DNA of 64,000 nucleotides, taken from contig JACGWO010000010.1 in the NCBI GenBank assembly GCA_034509735.1, forward strand, positions 4,216,001-4,280,000, in the 5' to 3' direction. The position numbers and the translations under genes are program-made. This DNA is from Sesamum alatum. Taxonomy: Eukaryota; Streptophyta; Magnoliopsida; Lamiales; Pedaliaceae. The notes under the pieces are model-generated. The model made no database searches and had not been told where the DNA came from. It worked only from the letters and a program-made list of their open reading frames with translations. Shown here piece after piece: positions 23,701-35,600 of this stretch (the stretch's first letter is position 1; every line of letters begins with the position of its first letter).

Positions 23701-25030
23701 CTCCAGAAGAAGATTAAAACATTCTTCGCCCTGAAGTACCATATTCTAAGCGCTATAGGAGCACTTATGTATCTTGTAAATTGTACAAGACTTGGTATAT
23801 CCTTTATTTATTTTTTATTTTTTGCAGTTAATTTACTAGCAAGGTATAGTTCCAATCCTACTCGAAGACATTAGAACGAGATCAAACATATAATTCGTTA
23901 TCTCCATGGAACAATTGATATGGGATTATTCTACCCATATAGATCAAGTTCTCAATTGATTGGGTATGCAGATCGCAAAATATCTCTTTGATCGACATAA
24001 AGGGAGATCACAGACTAGTTATTTATTTTCATATGGAGTTACTGAGATCTCATGAAGATCAACTAAACAAATATTGGTTGACTTCAAATCATTCAGAAAT
24101 AATAGCAATTCATAAATCAAGTAGAGAATGCATTTGGTTGAGATCGGTTATTAGACATATCAAAGAAAATTGTGGATTACTAATTGAATCCAACAATACT
24201 CTATGAATACAATGTTGTGTGTATCACTCAAATACAAGGAGGTTGTATAAAGAATATAGGACGAAATACATTTCACCAAAATTCTTTTATACACACGACC
24301 TCTAGAAGAAATGTGAAATCATTGTCAAGCATATAAGATCAAGTGAAGATTTGGCATAATTACTTACCAAAGTCTTACCTGCAACAACAATTAAGAAAAT
24401 CATCGACAATAGCGGAATGCATCATCAAAAGGACATCCAGTGAGAATGTTTATACTTTTGAGGTGGAGACACATACATATTGTGCTTTTTTTCCTCGCTT
24501 TTGGTTTATTCCCATTGGGTTTTCGATCACAAGGTTTTAACTAGGCAATTCGATATATCTAGGATTCAAATATGGATAAAAAGTATCCATATGAAGTATC
24601 ATTTTGAATCTCGAAGTATTCTAAAGAATAGTGTACTCTTTTTTCTTAGTCAAAAGTCTGTATCCATTGAATTTTTCCTTAACAAGGTTTTAACGAGGCA
24701 CATTCTTCACAAATGATTAATAAAGGGGAGTGTTATAAACATAAAGTATAATTAATGAATGACCATTAATAATATTCATACATTTCAGAAATTTATGTAG
24801 AATTTATGATTTCTGTATGAAATTATGAAATTTGTGTATAATTAGATTTCTGTATGAAATTATGAAATTTCTGCTTCATGGAATTATTGCTGTATGTAAT
24901 TATTGATTATTGTATGAAATTGTTGGTTTCTGGTTATTCTATCTAATGGAATTATATTTTTTCTTTTTGTTTTAGTTTTAATTTAATAACTAATAAAACT
25001 TAATAATAATAGTGAGTATAAGAGTCCATG
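20735..25030 (+). mobile_element. Decayed Ty1/copia retrotransposon
   Basis: Copia polyprotein pieces appear in order on the plus strand with many stops and shifts: a gag-pre-integrase stretch near 20,735-21,350 (WHDRLKHLGSIMMHRII), integrase (LIDASTKWSHVCLLSNRN), reverse transcriptase (GCKWVFVRKRY, DYEETYAPVMD, AVYIDNLNLIGTP) and RNase H (ECIWLRSVIRHIKENCGL). A polypurine tract, AAAGGGGAG, ends at 24,730 and is followed by TGTTATAAAC, the likely start of the 3' LTR. The 3' LTR end is not clear and I find no matching 5' LTR, so the element is 5'-truncated or eroded. The RT is interrupted by a MITE at 23,042. Confidence 0.88.
23042..23389. mobile_element. MULE-type MITE nested in the copia reverse transcriptase
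   Basis: The 348-bp insert begins GGCTTAATTGCATTCACTGC and its right end is the reverse complement of nearly the same sequence, with about 90 bases of imperfect inverted repeat (shared blocks TGGCAAAATAAGGACCCT and AGTGCCCC). A perfect 9-bp direct repeat, TATTTTTAT, flanks it at 23,033-23,041 and 23,390-23,398. It has no coding capacity. The copia reading resumes on the far side (FINHL/TEFSIVAVYID), confirming insertion after the copia arrived. Confidence 0.9.
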
Positions 25031-25191
25031 ATGTTAACAATTGAAGTTAAATCCACAATTGTAGAAGAATCAAAACAATTAAAAGGTATCATTTTGAGGA
25101 CTAATATTGTCAAGCTCAAAAATTTTGGGACCAAAATTGAATAAGTGTTAAATATAGGGACCAAAATTGTACTCTCCCCTATTATGGTGTA

Positions 25192-26043
25192 GGGAGTGTT
25201 TGGGAGAGCTTTTGCTTTTAAAGAATTTTCGTATAAAAAGTTGAAAGTTGTAGCAGAATCAAAAGTGGGTAGTGTTTGTAAAAAAAAGTGAAAAGCAGAT
25301 AAAAGCTAAATTGGTAGTGTTTGGGAGAAAAACACTTTTAAAACACGTTTAATGGATTAAAGACCGTTTTGTCCCCATGTATTAAACAGATGTTATTTGC
25401 CTTAATATTTGCACTTATCTTTTGATCATAAATATTTCCTCAAAAATAATAATTTTTATTTCAATTAGTATCATATTTAATTTTTTACAAAATGATTATA
25501 ATTTATATTATTAAAATATTCAATACTAGTCGAAAAAATGTATGTAATATAATTGTTCATTCATGCACAATAATTAAACTTACAATATTGACAAAATAAT
25601 TATTATTTTTTAATTAATCTTAGAAATTTAATTTATATTTTTCTATGATTTAGGATTAATATAATATAATATAGAAAATAAAATAGTAAAATTTTAAAAT
25701 ATTAAACATGTGAAATTATAAATTTTGTTAGTGATAAATTATTCAAATTATTTAAAATTTCTAACATCAACTTTAGATGAGTAATTTTCAAAATACATTA
25801 AAAAGGATAAAATCGAATTGAAATTACTATAATGAGGGTAAAGTAGTCTAAAAAGAAGTTGAATTTATTTACAAAAAAACCAAAGCAGCTAGAAGCACCC
25901 CCTAAGGTGCTTCCAACTTTTGGTTTAAAAGTGCTTTCCGTAGCAATTACAGAAGCAGAAGTTGGCCTCCCAAACACCTCAAAAGTGCTTTTTAGCATCC
26001 AGAAGCTGAAAAGAACTTTTTGGAAGCACGCGCAAACACACCC
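25192..26043. mobile_element. Probable hAT-like MITE
   Basis: The left end AGGGAGTGTTTGGGAGAGCTT and the right end (reverse complement ACGGGTGTGTTTGCGCGTGC) are inverted, and sub-terminal AAAAGTGCTTTT/AAGCAGAAG motifs recur on both sides. This matches the usual build of GTGTTTGG-type hAT MITEs. Target duplication is not clear. The interior is AT-rich and non-coding. Confidence 0.55.
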
Positions 26044-27108
26044 GTAGTATTTTGGTTTGGGTGATTGATATCCATTCACAATGTTTGTCATCTTTTCGCC
26101 ATATCATGGTAATGGTTTCAAATTCTACCAGACGTGTGGTATTTTGATTCAGTATTCTGTAAATCGAATTTTTTATTAAAAATATTTTTAAAAAAATTAA
26201 AATCAAACATTAAAAATAAGAATAACTTCTTTTTTTTTTCAATTTTTAATAATAAAAGGTTATATAAAAATAAGCAAATATGAATTCAGTATTTAATACG
26301 ATTCAATAAACCAATTGAAAAAACAACTACACTATTCTTTCAGCTTTGTATTTTAATAATTACAAAAATAAATTCTGCATTACAAAAGTCGAAATCAAAC
26401 CAAATGTCAAATTTTCAAGAAAATATTAACCGAATATCAAACTTATTTTTTTTTTTTTTTTTTTTTCTGTTTCGATATGTACTGAATTTGTGACTTCGAT
26501 TCAATCAGTTTATCGAACTAGGAAAACCACTGTCAACCACGTTAGAACTCCGTAGACACATTAAAAAATATAACAATTTCCAAAATATGATTGTCTTATA
26601 CATTAAATTTAATTGTTCCTAATTTCCAGAGCAACTTACCAAAAAAATCGATGATAAAAAGTACTTCATTAAAAATTGGCATTTGTTCCACTAAAACTAT
26701 AATTCTGACTGAAAGGAAAAGAAATGGGTTTTTCATTGACTTGCCGTTCACGCACACGCAATGCGTGAATAACTTAAAAAAATATGATAAAAATATTAAT
26801 GTACATTGATCAATATGTTTAAATTACATACTTTAATCAATTTTAATATATGACCTAATCTAGATCAAAACTTAGTAGATGATTAAGCATATATTTGTTA
26901 ATTATGTGATTTAAAATAATATTATGGTTAATAATTAAATGTATGATTTATAAAATTAATTTACAAAAACACTTAATGGACGAGCGTAATCTATCTATAT
27001 TACTATAAAAGAAAATGTTGTTTTTCTCTTATAAATGATGGTTGACTCATATTTTTAGGACTTTTTTTTCCTTCAAAATTTGCCCAACATAACAAAATTG
27101 AGTTTTAA
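26044..27108. other. AT-rich intergenic DNA
   Basis: No gene is seen. An 18-20 base T run lies near 26,448-26,466, and degenerate GTTTCGATATGTACTGAATT-like sequence suggests older MITE remains. Confidence 0.5.
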
Positions 27109-27378
27109 CTAATGATCTCTTGGCCTAATGGTTAAGGTTGAGGTCTCGTGACCTTAGAGGCACGGGTTCAACCCCATCAATGCGTGGGATGATAGTCTAC
27201 TGTATAGTAGAATTGTTTGTATATTGTAATAGTAAGGGGTTGTTTAGATTTAATTTATGTGATATTGTTGATCAATGTATGATTGTTCTAATTGTCTCTA
27301 TTAGATATTGATAATCGTCATGGCTGATTATAATCGATTTAATTCAATTAATAATATTCATCACTTTCACTTTAAAAA
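27109..27378 (+). repeat. tRNA-derived SINE, copy 2, with 15-bp target duplication
   Basis: Box A-like TGGCCTAATGGTTAAGG and box B GGGTTCAACCCC are spaced as in a tRNA gene, followed by GTGGGATGATAG and a body shared with copies at 2,734 and 37,843, ending in an A-run. The same 15 bases, AAAATTGAGTTTTAA, flank it at 27,094-27,108 and 27,379-27,393. It is the best preserved of the three copies. Confidence 0.9.
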
Positions 27379-27967
27379 AAAATTGAGTTTTAAATTGAAC
27401 AAGTGTATTTATTAGAATTGTCAATGACAAAAATAGAATTTGATAAAAATGAAGGAGTTTTGATTTTCTTTTTTCAAACAAATTTATTAAAACCAAAAAA
27501 AGCACAACTGCAACTTGGTTTTTTTTTTTTTTTTTTTTTTTTTTAAGTTATTGTTTTATTAATGTACTACGTGTGAGTGCAATTTTTTTAATTATAAATC
27601 TACACATAATTTTGTTATATATCGTAATCGCAAAATTGGATTAATATCACGAGAACTACCTCATTTTGGGCTATTCCCATTTTTATTTTTGACAATCCTA
27701 ATAACTATCCTTTTTCAATTTAAAATTTAATTTTATTTTGAAGGCAAAATTGTAAAAAAAACTAAAAATATGAAATAACCATTATTTATTAGAAGAAAAC
27801 AACCTTTCGTCAATAAAACAAGAAAAAGGGGGATTTTGAATTACTAACAAAAATTAGTAACTGCAGTTGACATATTGCTCTACAAAGCAAACTGCAGAAA
27901 CAGCTCTGCTCTATTTGAACTCAAATCAATTTGCCTCCGATAATACAAACACAAATTATCCACCCTT
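27379..27967. other. Intergenic, 3' side of the DUF829 gene
   Basis: AT-rich, with a 24-base T run around 27,521-27,544. No gene is seen. The last ~100 bases are probably the 3' UTR of the DUF829 gene. Confidence 0.5.
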
Positions 27968-30467
27968 CTACAAATTCCCTACCATGATTATACATTCCTT
28001 CAAGAAATTTTCGAGCTGAGAAGCATATACGTCGGGGAAACTCCGATAATGGTCGACATGAGGAGACGAGCCGAAGTTGAACGAGAACACTCGTTTCCCA
28101 GCCCTTCTCTGGTCCTCGATGAACGATTCTATGGCTTGAAAGGGGATGACCTTGTCACCTGTGCTATACAGATAGAGCTGAGGACAGGGAGGCTGATTGT
28201 TTCTCAGGCCAGAAATGATCTTTGTCAACCTCCTGTTAAACAATTACAGCACTTAGTCTCGGCATTTTAATCTTCTTTCGTTCTCCTTTCTCTTAACGAA
28301 ATAAAAGTAAGCTACATGGTCTCGAGTATTGCAACTTTAGTGTGTTTTGTGATATCTTTTTCGCAGCTGATAGTCTCAGATTGTCGGAACTAAAGGAGGA
28401 AATCTCATGGAGATTGAAATAAGACTTACTGGTTTACGTCAGGCAAGTTGAGTATGTAGGAGAAGAGCTTCTCAAATGCAACTAACAGCAAGGTTTCAAG
28501 TGAAAATGGTTCCTTGCCGTCTATATCTGATCCGTTCGTGCCACTTCCTAGTTGAGTTCCTCCTCCTGCCTCAGTCGAAGGATAAGTAGCGGAGCTGCTT
28601 TTCTTTAGCAGGGCGGTGGTAAATCCAGCAGCCCATACCTGAAACAGTCGAGGGGTCATTTGAGCAAGAGTACCTCTTTGCATAATGAATCAACAAGGTC
28701 TCCCATTGCTTGGACGTCAAGACTACACAATACACAGTTTAAGTATACTTCGTAAACTAAAAACCCTGCAGCAATTTGATGAAGGTCACATTGAACCTTT
28801 GCTTAAAGATCACACGCTTTTTGTGGTTTGAGAAATCACTAGTGCAGAATCACCGTTTTTCAGCAGCAACATTAACACATAACAAAGCCACATATAAAAC
28901 AGAAAAGTGATATCTTCAGCTATAATTGGTGAGGAACAGGAAAAGGAAAAAGCAGTGAGAACTAAATTCGAACTTTTCCTTTCGGAAACTCAGGGATCAA
29001 ACTAAGTACTTTCTGAGTGGATTATAAAAAACGAATGAGGTAGAATACTTCATAATAAATAGCTCCCGTAACAATGTTACAACACAAGTTTCCTTCGCAT
29101 TTCTTTCAAAGCTAAGTGAAGCAACATATTTTCTTTAGTGCAAGGCCCGCAAACATCCGAGGTTCAAACATATCGACACAAAAACCAAGAAAACAAAAGA
29201 GGAAAAGGAAACTCACCCTCACCCATGACCAAAAGATATAAAACATCTTCTCTTACCATAGAGTGAAACAGTAACATACAAACTTTAAATTACACAAAAC
29301 AAACAGTGAAAAGATGATGATAATAGTTCCACTATGCTAAAGCAACCCATACTTATCAAGATAAAAGGCAGATGCACCAAAGCCTGAGATCCTTACAACA
29401 CAAGAAACTCCACATGCTATTAGCAGAGCAACACATATATGATTTGCATAAGAATCAAACTTTTCTCATATGGAGCAAGAAAGAAACCAAAGCTCTAGAA
29501 TCCATCAATTGAACATCGTCTTGGGACGAGTAGTTATAAAGTATATACGATCATGACTTATCGAATAAACCACTTTCGAGCACAACGAAAAGCAGACTAA
29601 AACAAATTTAGCACGAACCGTAGGATCTATATTGGGGTCTCCTCCTGAGTCTACAACACATCCCTTAATTTTCTCCAGTAAATCTTGTCTATCTTTCAAA
29701 TTATCAAGAATGGCACCATACCTGCTCAAGAAACAAGATCATACTAACAAATCAACAATCATTAGCCAAAGGAAACCTCTGTCCATCACTACCAAATATG
29801 AGCATGAAATCAACATTGCAAGAGAAATAAAGAGGCGAACTTGCGCATCAACCTACGCTAGCCAACCGGTATTGCTGAAGGTGTGGAAGATCAAGAAGCG
29901 CTCGCGGCCATCCTCCTTCGACAACCACGATGCAAGCTCATGCGACAACCTTTCGATCCTCTCCTCCAACTTCTTGCCCAGATCAGACGACAGCACATCC
30001 ATCACAGAGGCCAGAAAAGTAACAGCATGAATGCCCTTGGCATTGTACAGCTCGATATATCTCCTCAGGTGCTTAGGCTTCGCGCCCAGCCACCCCAACA
30101 TCACCACCGCAACCTCAGGCCCTTTTTCCGCAACAAAATTCCCATTGTTCCGACCATTAACGCTTTGTCCGGAGGCGAAATTCCAGCTGAAAGAGTCGTC
30201 CTTCGGGCCAAAAAGAACGCGATCGAAATTATTGCTGGAGATGGAGAACTGGGCTGCCCCGAAAACCGGGAAAGAATTGAACGACGGGCCATATCGGAAT
30301 TTGGAGAAGGAGTGGCTGTGGGAGTGGAGTGAGAGTGGGGAGAATCGGTACGCGGAGCGAAGTTGTTGGGTTTTACGGAGAGGGAGTCGGAAAGGTGGAT
30401 CTTTGAGGAGGAGGGAATGGGTGAAATGGCGATTGGAAGAATAGAAAACGCGGGCGGAAGCTGCCAT
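27968..30467 (-). CDS. TMEM53/DUF829 family protein, probable alpha/beta-hydrolase fold
   Basis: Four exons on the minus strand join in frame: 29,857-30,467; 29,619-29,721; 28,430-28,638; 27,968-28,232, giving 395 residues. I start at [15 protein letters not shown] because the codons before it are not preceded by an ATG. The first ~120 residues are Ser/Arg-rich and look like a plastid or mitochondrial targeting region. The DUF829 body starts at [20 protein letters not shown] and includes [18 protein letters not shown] (in the place of the hydrolase nucleophile elbow), [26 protein letters not shown] and a C-terminal [15 protein letters not shown] with the late histidine motif [14 protein letters not shown]. 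The family's enzymatic role is not settled; the Ser-Asp-His-like set is suggestive. No lesion. Confidence 0.9.
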
Positions 30468-30714
30468 TGACGGGAACTGCACAATCAGTGGCAGAAGAAA
30501 GAAGCTTTTACGGACAACAGGGAATACCGGCGGAGAATCCGAAGGTCCGGAACCGGGTTAGTGGGTATATGGAGCCCGTTTTGGCAGCCCAACCAACCCG
30601 ATTTCGCATAGTTACCAATTATCTGTAATGCCCTTATAATTTACGAAAATCTAAATGATTACTCGTGGTTTATTACAATCTAATCCAAGATAGATACAAA
30701 ACGAATTATTTTCA

Positions 30715-31673
30715 GGCAAAATTACAAAATTGATTATGTATATAAGGGGTTGATAGTCGTGTAAGTATTAGATTAGTAATTTTAGTCCTACAAATTTTAA
30801 TTTAGTAACAATTTGGTCCTTCTAGTTAAAATTATCGAAAAATTAGCCGAACAAATTGGGGATTAGGATTTCAATTGTCAAGTGGGCTCGACAAACATGT
30901 GGCATCCTATGTGTATGTTGAGGCGGTCAAATGGGCTGAAAAAAAAATATTAAACTGTTTAATATTTCTCTCTCTAATTGTGTTGTAAAATACCCCAATC
31001 TAAAAGAACCCTAAAAATTTCTCTTTCAACCAAAACCATTTGAAATCCAAAATTATTGAAAATTGAGGGTTGAAATTGAGTGTCAAGGAACCCTGACGTC
31101 GCAATACCACTATAAAATCTTGAGTTTAACGATTTTCCTCTTCTTCCATACTATAAGATTTCTAAAATATTGAAATGGATTTGAGATCTGTTATTGTTGC
31201 CTCATCTTTGAAGCCAACACTGTCGTTGACTGCTCTTCCAGGTTGATTTGCAGGAGCAATCGTTTTCAAATTTGAGGAGAAATTGAAAATGGTGAGTCAC
31301 AGAGAGAGAGAGAGGAGGAAGGAGAATGTTTTGGGTTTTTTCTTTATGATTGGTGAATTTACAATTAATATCATTTTAATACAAAATTAATCTCTTTTTC
31401 CCCTTCTTTGTCATGTCAGCATCCACGTAGAATGTTGACCGTGTAAGTGCAGTCCATAGCATCCACATAGGATGTTGGTTGTGTAAGTGCAGTCCATTTG
31501 GACGCTTACACCATAAGCCTCAATTTGAATTTTTAATTTTCGACCATTTTTGAACGGAAATATCAAAATTGCTACAAATTAAAAACATAAAGAATTAAAA
31601 ATGCCAGTCCCATAGTTCTGGGATCAATTTTGCCACCTCCATATACATAGGGGACTAATTTTATAATTTTACC
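30715..31673. mobile_element. Probable non-autonomous MULE-type element
   Basis: The left end GGCAAAATTACAAAATTGATTA and the right end (reverse complement GGTAAAATTATAAAATTAG) are inverted repeats. They are flanked by TTATTTTCA (30,706-30,714) and TTATTTTTA (31,674-31,682), an 8-of-9 match. Internal direct repeats of GTAAGTGCAGTCCAT lie at about 31,445 and 31,485. An (AG)n stretch is at 31,301-31,312. No coding sequence is recognised. Confidence 0.65.
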
Positions 31674-31682
31674 TTATTTTTA

Positions 31683-32692
31683 CTAGTAATTTGTGACACA
31701 TTTATTCATGTGAGCATAATTACTTAAATTATTTAGAATAGAAATTCTTATTATTCAATAATCAGAGTAAGAAACACCTGAAAACATATTTATTAAAAGA
31801 AAACAACCTTTATTGCCGACTATAACACGAATTTACGTGTCTTCAATTGTTCTTTAATCAGGCGGGTCATACCTGCTGATCATTTTAAGAAAATGGCATC
31901 TACCAATTTCATCTGGGTTGTGCTTGCTTTAAAATCCGAATAAACGATTCGTTCCTTTTCCACCAGCTAAGTTGATGGATGTAAATGAACTCATATCCAC
32001 TGTATGTAAATGAGATTAATCCATCCAATGCAGCAACAAGAAAAATGACCAACGGTTCCCCATACAGCAGAGGAAGAGAAACAAGAAGCTTCTGTTTCGG
32101 GCAGACACCGCCTAGTTCACCTTTTTCCGGCTTCTTGCTTCTTTTACAAACACTACTCACTTTTGGTTCTGCTTTAACTTCTAACTAAAATTGTTTTTCC
32201 AAAAGCAGAAATTTGGAAAAGTTTGGGAGGAAAAAACCCAACTATGCTTACCATTCTGGCTTATCAGGCACTTCTTCTAGCATAAAAGTAACTCATGCTC
32301 AAGGTGAATAGAGCTAATCAAAAACAATAAATAAAACGGAGTGACTCTACAAAAGATCGACACGGTTTGGTACAAGGGAAAAAATAAACTCAAATGATAG
32401 CTGCACAATTTCACCAAAAAACGGTATCTTGTCCATTGGACTCGGCCTCACAAGAACGTAACATGTAAAGAACTTTCGGGTCCATGATGCACTTTCAGCT
32501 ACTGTATGCTTCAAATTGTGTGTTCACCTGCTTTTTTACTACAACGTTACAGTTTCTAAGGAGCCGTTGTCCTTTACCTTATGCAGATACAGCATTACTT
32601 CGAAAGAAACTATTTTATCTTTTCCATTCAAGATTCAGGCTTCACAATAGTGGTTCTCAGATGACAATGATGAATGAGGAAGAACGATATAC
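31683..32692. other. Intergenic, 3' side of MTV1
   Basis: No recognised gene. A minus-strand open frame of 83 codons at 31,909-32,160 (SVCKRSKKPEKGELGGVC) has no family I know and probably does not code. The part nearest 32,692 is the likely 3' UTR of MTV1. Confidence 0.45.
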
Positions 32693-35600
32693 TCAAATCA
32701 CACGCTTTGTGTCACGGGCTGCGGCTAGATGATCCTGCAACAGCAACAAGAAGTTACCATCACCATCAACTCTCAACTAAATGCAAATCAGTGTAAGAAT
32801 GTGTTCCTACACTCCTAAATCTTGATTTGGATTCTACAAAGTGAACTTCCATCATTTAATTTGAAAAACAGCCTAGCAATAGCCAAGATGCAATGGCTCA
32901 GCTAGGTATTACGCCCCAAGAAGCTAAAAACTTCAAATATACGAAAATTGCAAATATAATAATCCATGGACCGTAAACGGCTATAACATGGGACTAGTGC
33001 ATCCAGGAAACTGCTAAACCATTGGGGATAATTTATGGTATCACGGTGCACTAGTTGATAATACCCTTCATATTTGAAGTGTGTAACTCCAAAGATAGAA
33101 CTATGATGCTAAGGCCATTTGTCAACTAAACTTTTAACCAGTGATGTGCCCCAGTAAAATTGGAATTATTGAAATGTTCCGAAGAATAGCATGTTTTAAC
33201 AATGTGCCTCTAATTAATAAGAAAGAAGGCAACAGGACATCTTACCGAGATAAAATCAAATGCTTTGGTATCCTCTCTCTTCGAATCACTCATCAGTGAA
33301 GTGGGAGGCTGTGTAGCCATGCCAGGATTAAAAATATCTGGGAAGGGCGAAGAATTTAATTGTCCATTAGATCCTGCAGCATTAAAACTTGTGCCTGTTT
33401 GCAGATTTCCTTGTTGCTGAAAGTTGGAAATTGTAGCGAGGAGCTGCTGCTGCTGAGCAAGGAGACTCCCCATGGCACCATAATTCATCGGGTGAGAGGC
33501 AAATGCTGGATTGAACATCAAGCCAGGTGGAAAATTATATCCCATAGCCCCCAAAGGAAACATGGGATTTGCATTCATCCCAGCAGCTTGAGAAGTAAAT
33601 TCACCATTCAAGACACTGTTCGGAGTTTTATTATCAGGGTAGACACTGGACATCGAATCCACATGTTCTGAGCCCTTCTCAAGAGTGCTTCCATTTTGCT
33701 TATTAAATGGATCGTTTCCATTTATAGACAAACTACCCATCAAGTCATTAACATCTTTTCTGGGATTCCCATGCTCCTGTTGTACCTCAGAACTCGAGTT
33801 AAAGAAGTCAAATGATTCGGTTTCATTTTTAGGAGCTGCTACATGAGCTTTGCTACTAGCCGACTTATCAACAGCCATACCAGAAAACAGATCGGCAGCA
33901 TGTTCTTTATCCTGACTGGTGTGGAATGAGACATCTGCAAAAGGGTCATCATCAAGATTCTGCCTGTTGGTGCTCTCACCACCACCAAAACTGTCCCCAA
34001 ATAAGTCATCAATCAGCGGAGCAGTAGAAGTTGCGGCATTTGTAATTCTCAATTCACCCTCTGCTTTTTTTGAATCTTCTACTCCAAGAAGATCATCTGA
34101 ATCACCAGTGTCTATCAAGTCTGGCATCATTGAAGGCTGAGGCATTTTCACTGGTTTCTCCACGTGGTTGATTCCTCCACCGCTCTGTTCACCACCCAGA
34201 AGGCTCAACACCTAAACCGACAATAAGTTAATTATTTATCTTACCTAACAATAAAAATAAAGACCACATCAAGCTATAAACTACATTCAGTTCATCAAAG
34301 GAACAAGAGTTGTCCTTGGCATATCCTCTCTTAGAAAGGAACTTCTGCTATTTTCTTTCATCTCTATTTTTTCTTTATAGTTTGTAATTGGCCCATTCTA
34401 TGCGATCTCTGGTCTCTGTTCCCCACCTTATTTTGCTTCTACCAGAATCAGCTTTCAAAGGAAAAGCAAGAGACAGAGAAGAAGACTATGATCTCTGATA
34501 AACTCTTCCTCATACTGCCTCCCCCTTTTTCCCCATCCCTAATAAGGCATCTAGACAGGAACTAAAATTACCTTACTCGCTTTCTCCCTCAAAGATGCTT
34601 GTGGAGATTCAGAACATTGGACCACCACATCCCTGTTGTCACTAAAATACGATGATATAACAGAAAAATGCTCATCGTCTTTCTTCCTCAAGACTGCCTC
34701 CAGGACGCAAATGGCTTTCATGCGAACCTAACAAGTTTACACTACAGTTAGTGAAAAACCTTGTTCATAATATAGCATCAGCAACTTTATTTTTGTAAGG
34801 AAAAGACTACCACAAAAAAAAACAAAAGCAAATATTTGAGTCAACATTTCGACATTTACAAAGATCAACACACTCATAATGCTATACAAACCAAAACAAT
34901 GACATGAAGAGCAAACCTGCCACATAGGGGATTTCAGTTTTGTTTCAATGGCATGCCCTAATGACAATGGGTTTAATTTCGAGGCCTCCGCCAGGAAGAC
35001 ATTAAGTGCATCCCGAGTAGGCTGTAAACGGACACCACCAGATGTTACAATGGTCTCTAACAATTTCTCCTCACGAGTCTTCTGACCATAAGTTGGACGA
35101 GAGTCTCCACTACTTGTTTCTGCCTCAGAAGCACTAATATCTTGACCCCAATTTCCAGAGCCTGCATTTTTCGAGAATCGAGAAGAGTTTTGAGTTTCAG
35201 CATGAGAACCAATTCCTTCATATCGGTCAGAGTAATCACTTTCCCTAGTCAATGACCGCCGAAGATTTGGGCTTTTGTAACTCCCAGTGTCATTTTTCCT
35301 CAGGGATGGGGATTGTGTCAAACTAGTAAGCCCCTGTTTGATTGTGGCAGTTCCAATGTCGACAACCTCACTGATGAAGGACTTTTTATCGTCTGATGGC
35401 ATTTCATAGTTGGTATTCCCAAATCCTTGAATACGGCTGCCAAGGCTACTTTCAGTAGGTGCAGCTTTGCTCTCATCTGATGAAAATAAAGCAGATAGCG
35501 CTTCCTGTGCAGTTTCTCGCACAGCCTTGTTCAATGCATCTCCCTTCAAAGGATCTGGCTGACCCTTGTAGTGTATTAATTGGCGTACAGCAACTGAATT

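Noticed and set aside
29883..30444. Long plus-strand frames of 137-149 codons
   Set aside because: They are antisense shadows of the GC-rich first exon of the DUF829 gene.
33360..34140. Plus-strand ORFs of 73-103 codons
   Set aside because: Antisense shadows of MTV1 exon 4.
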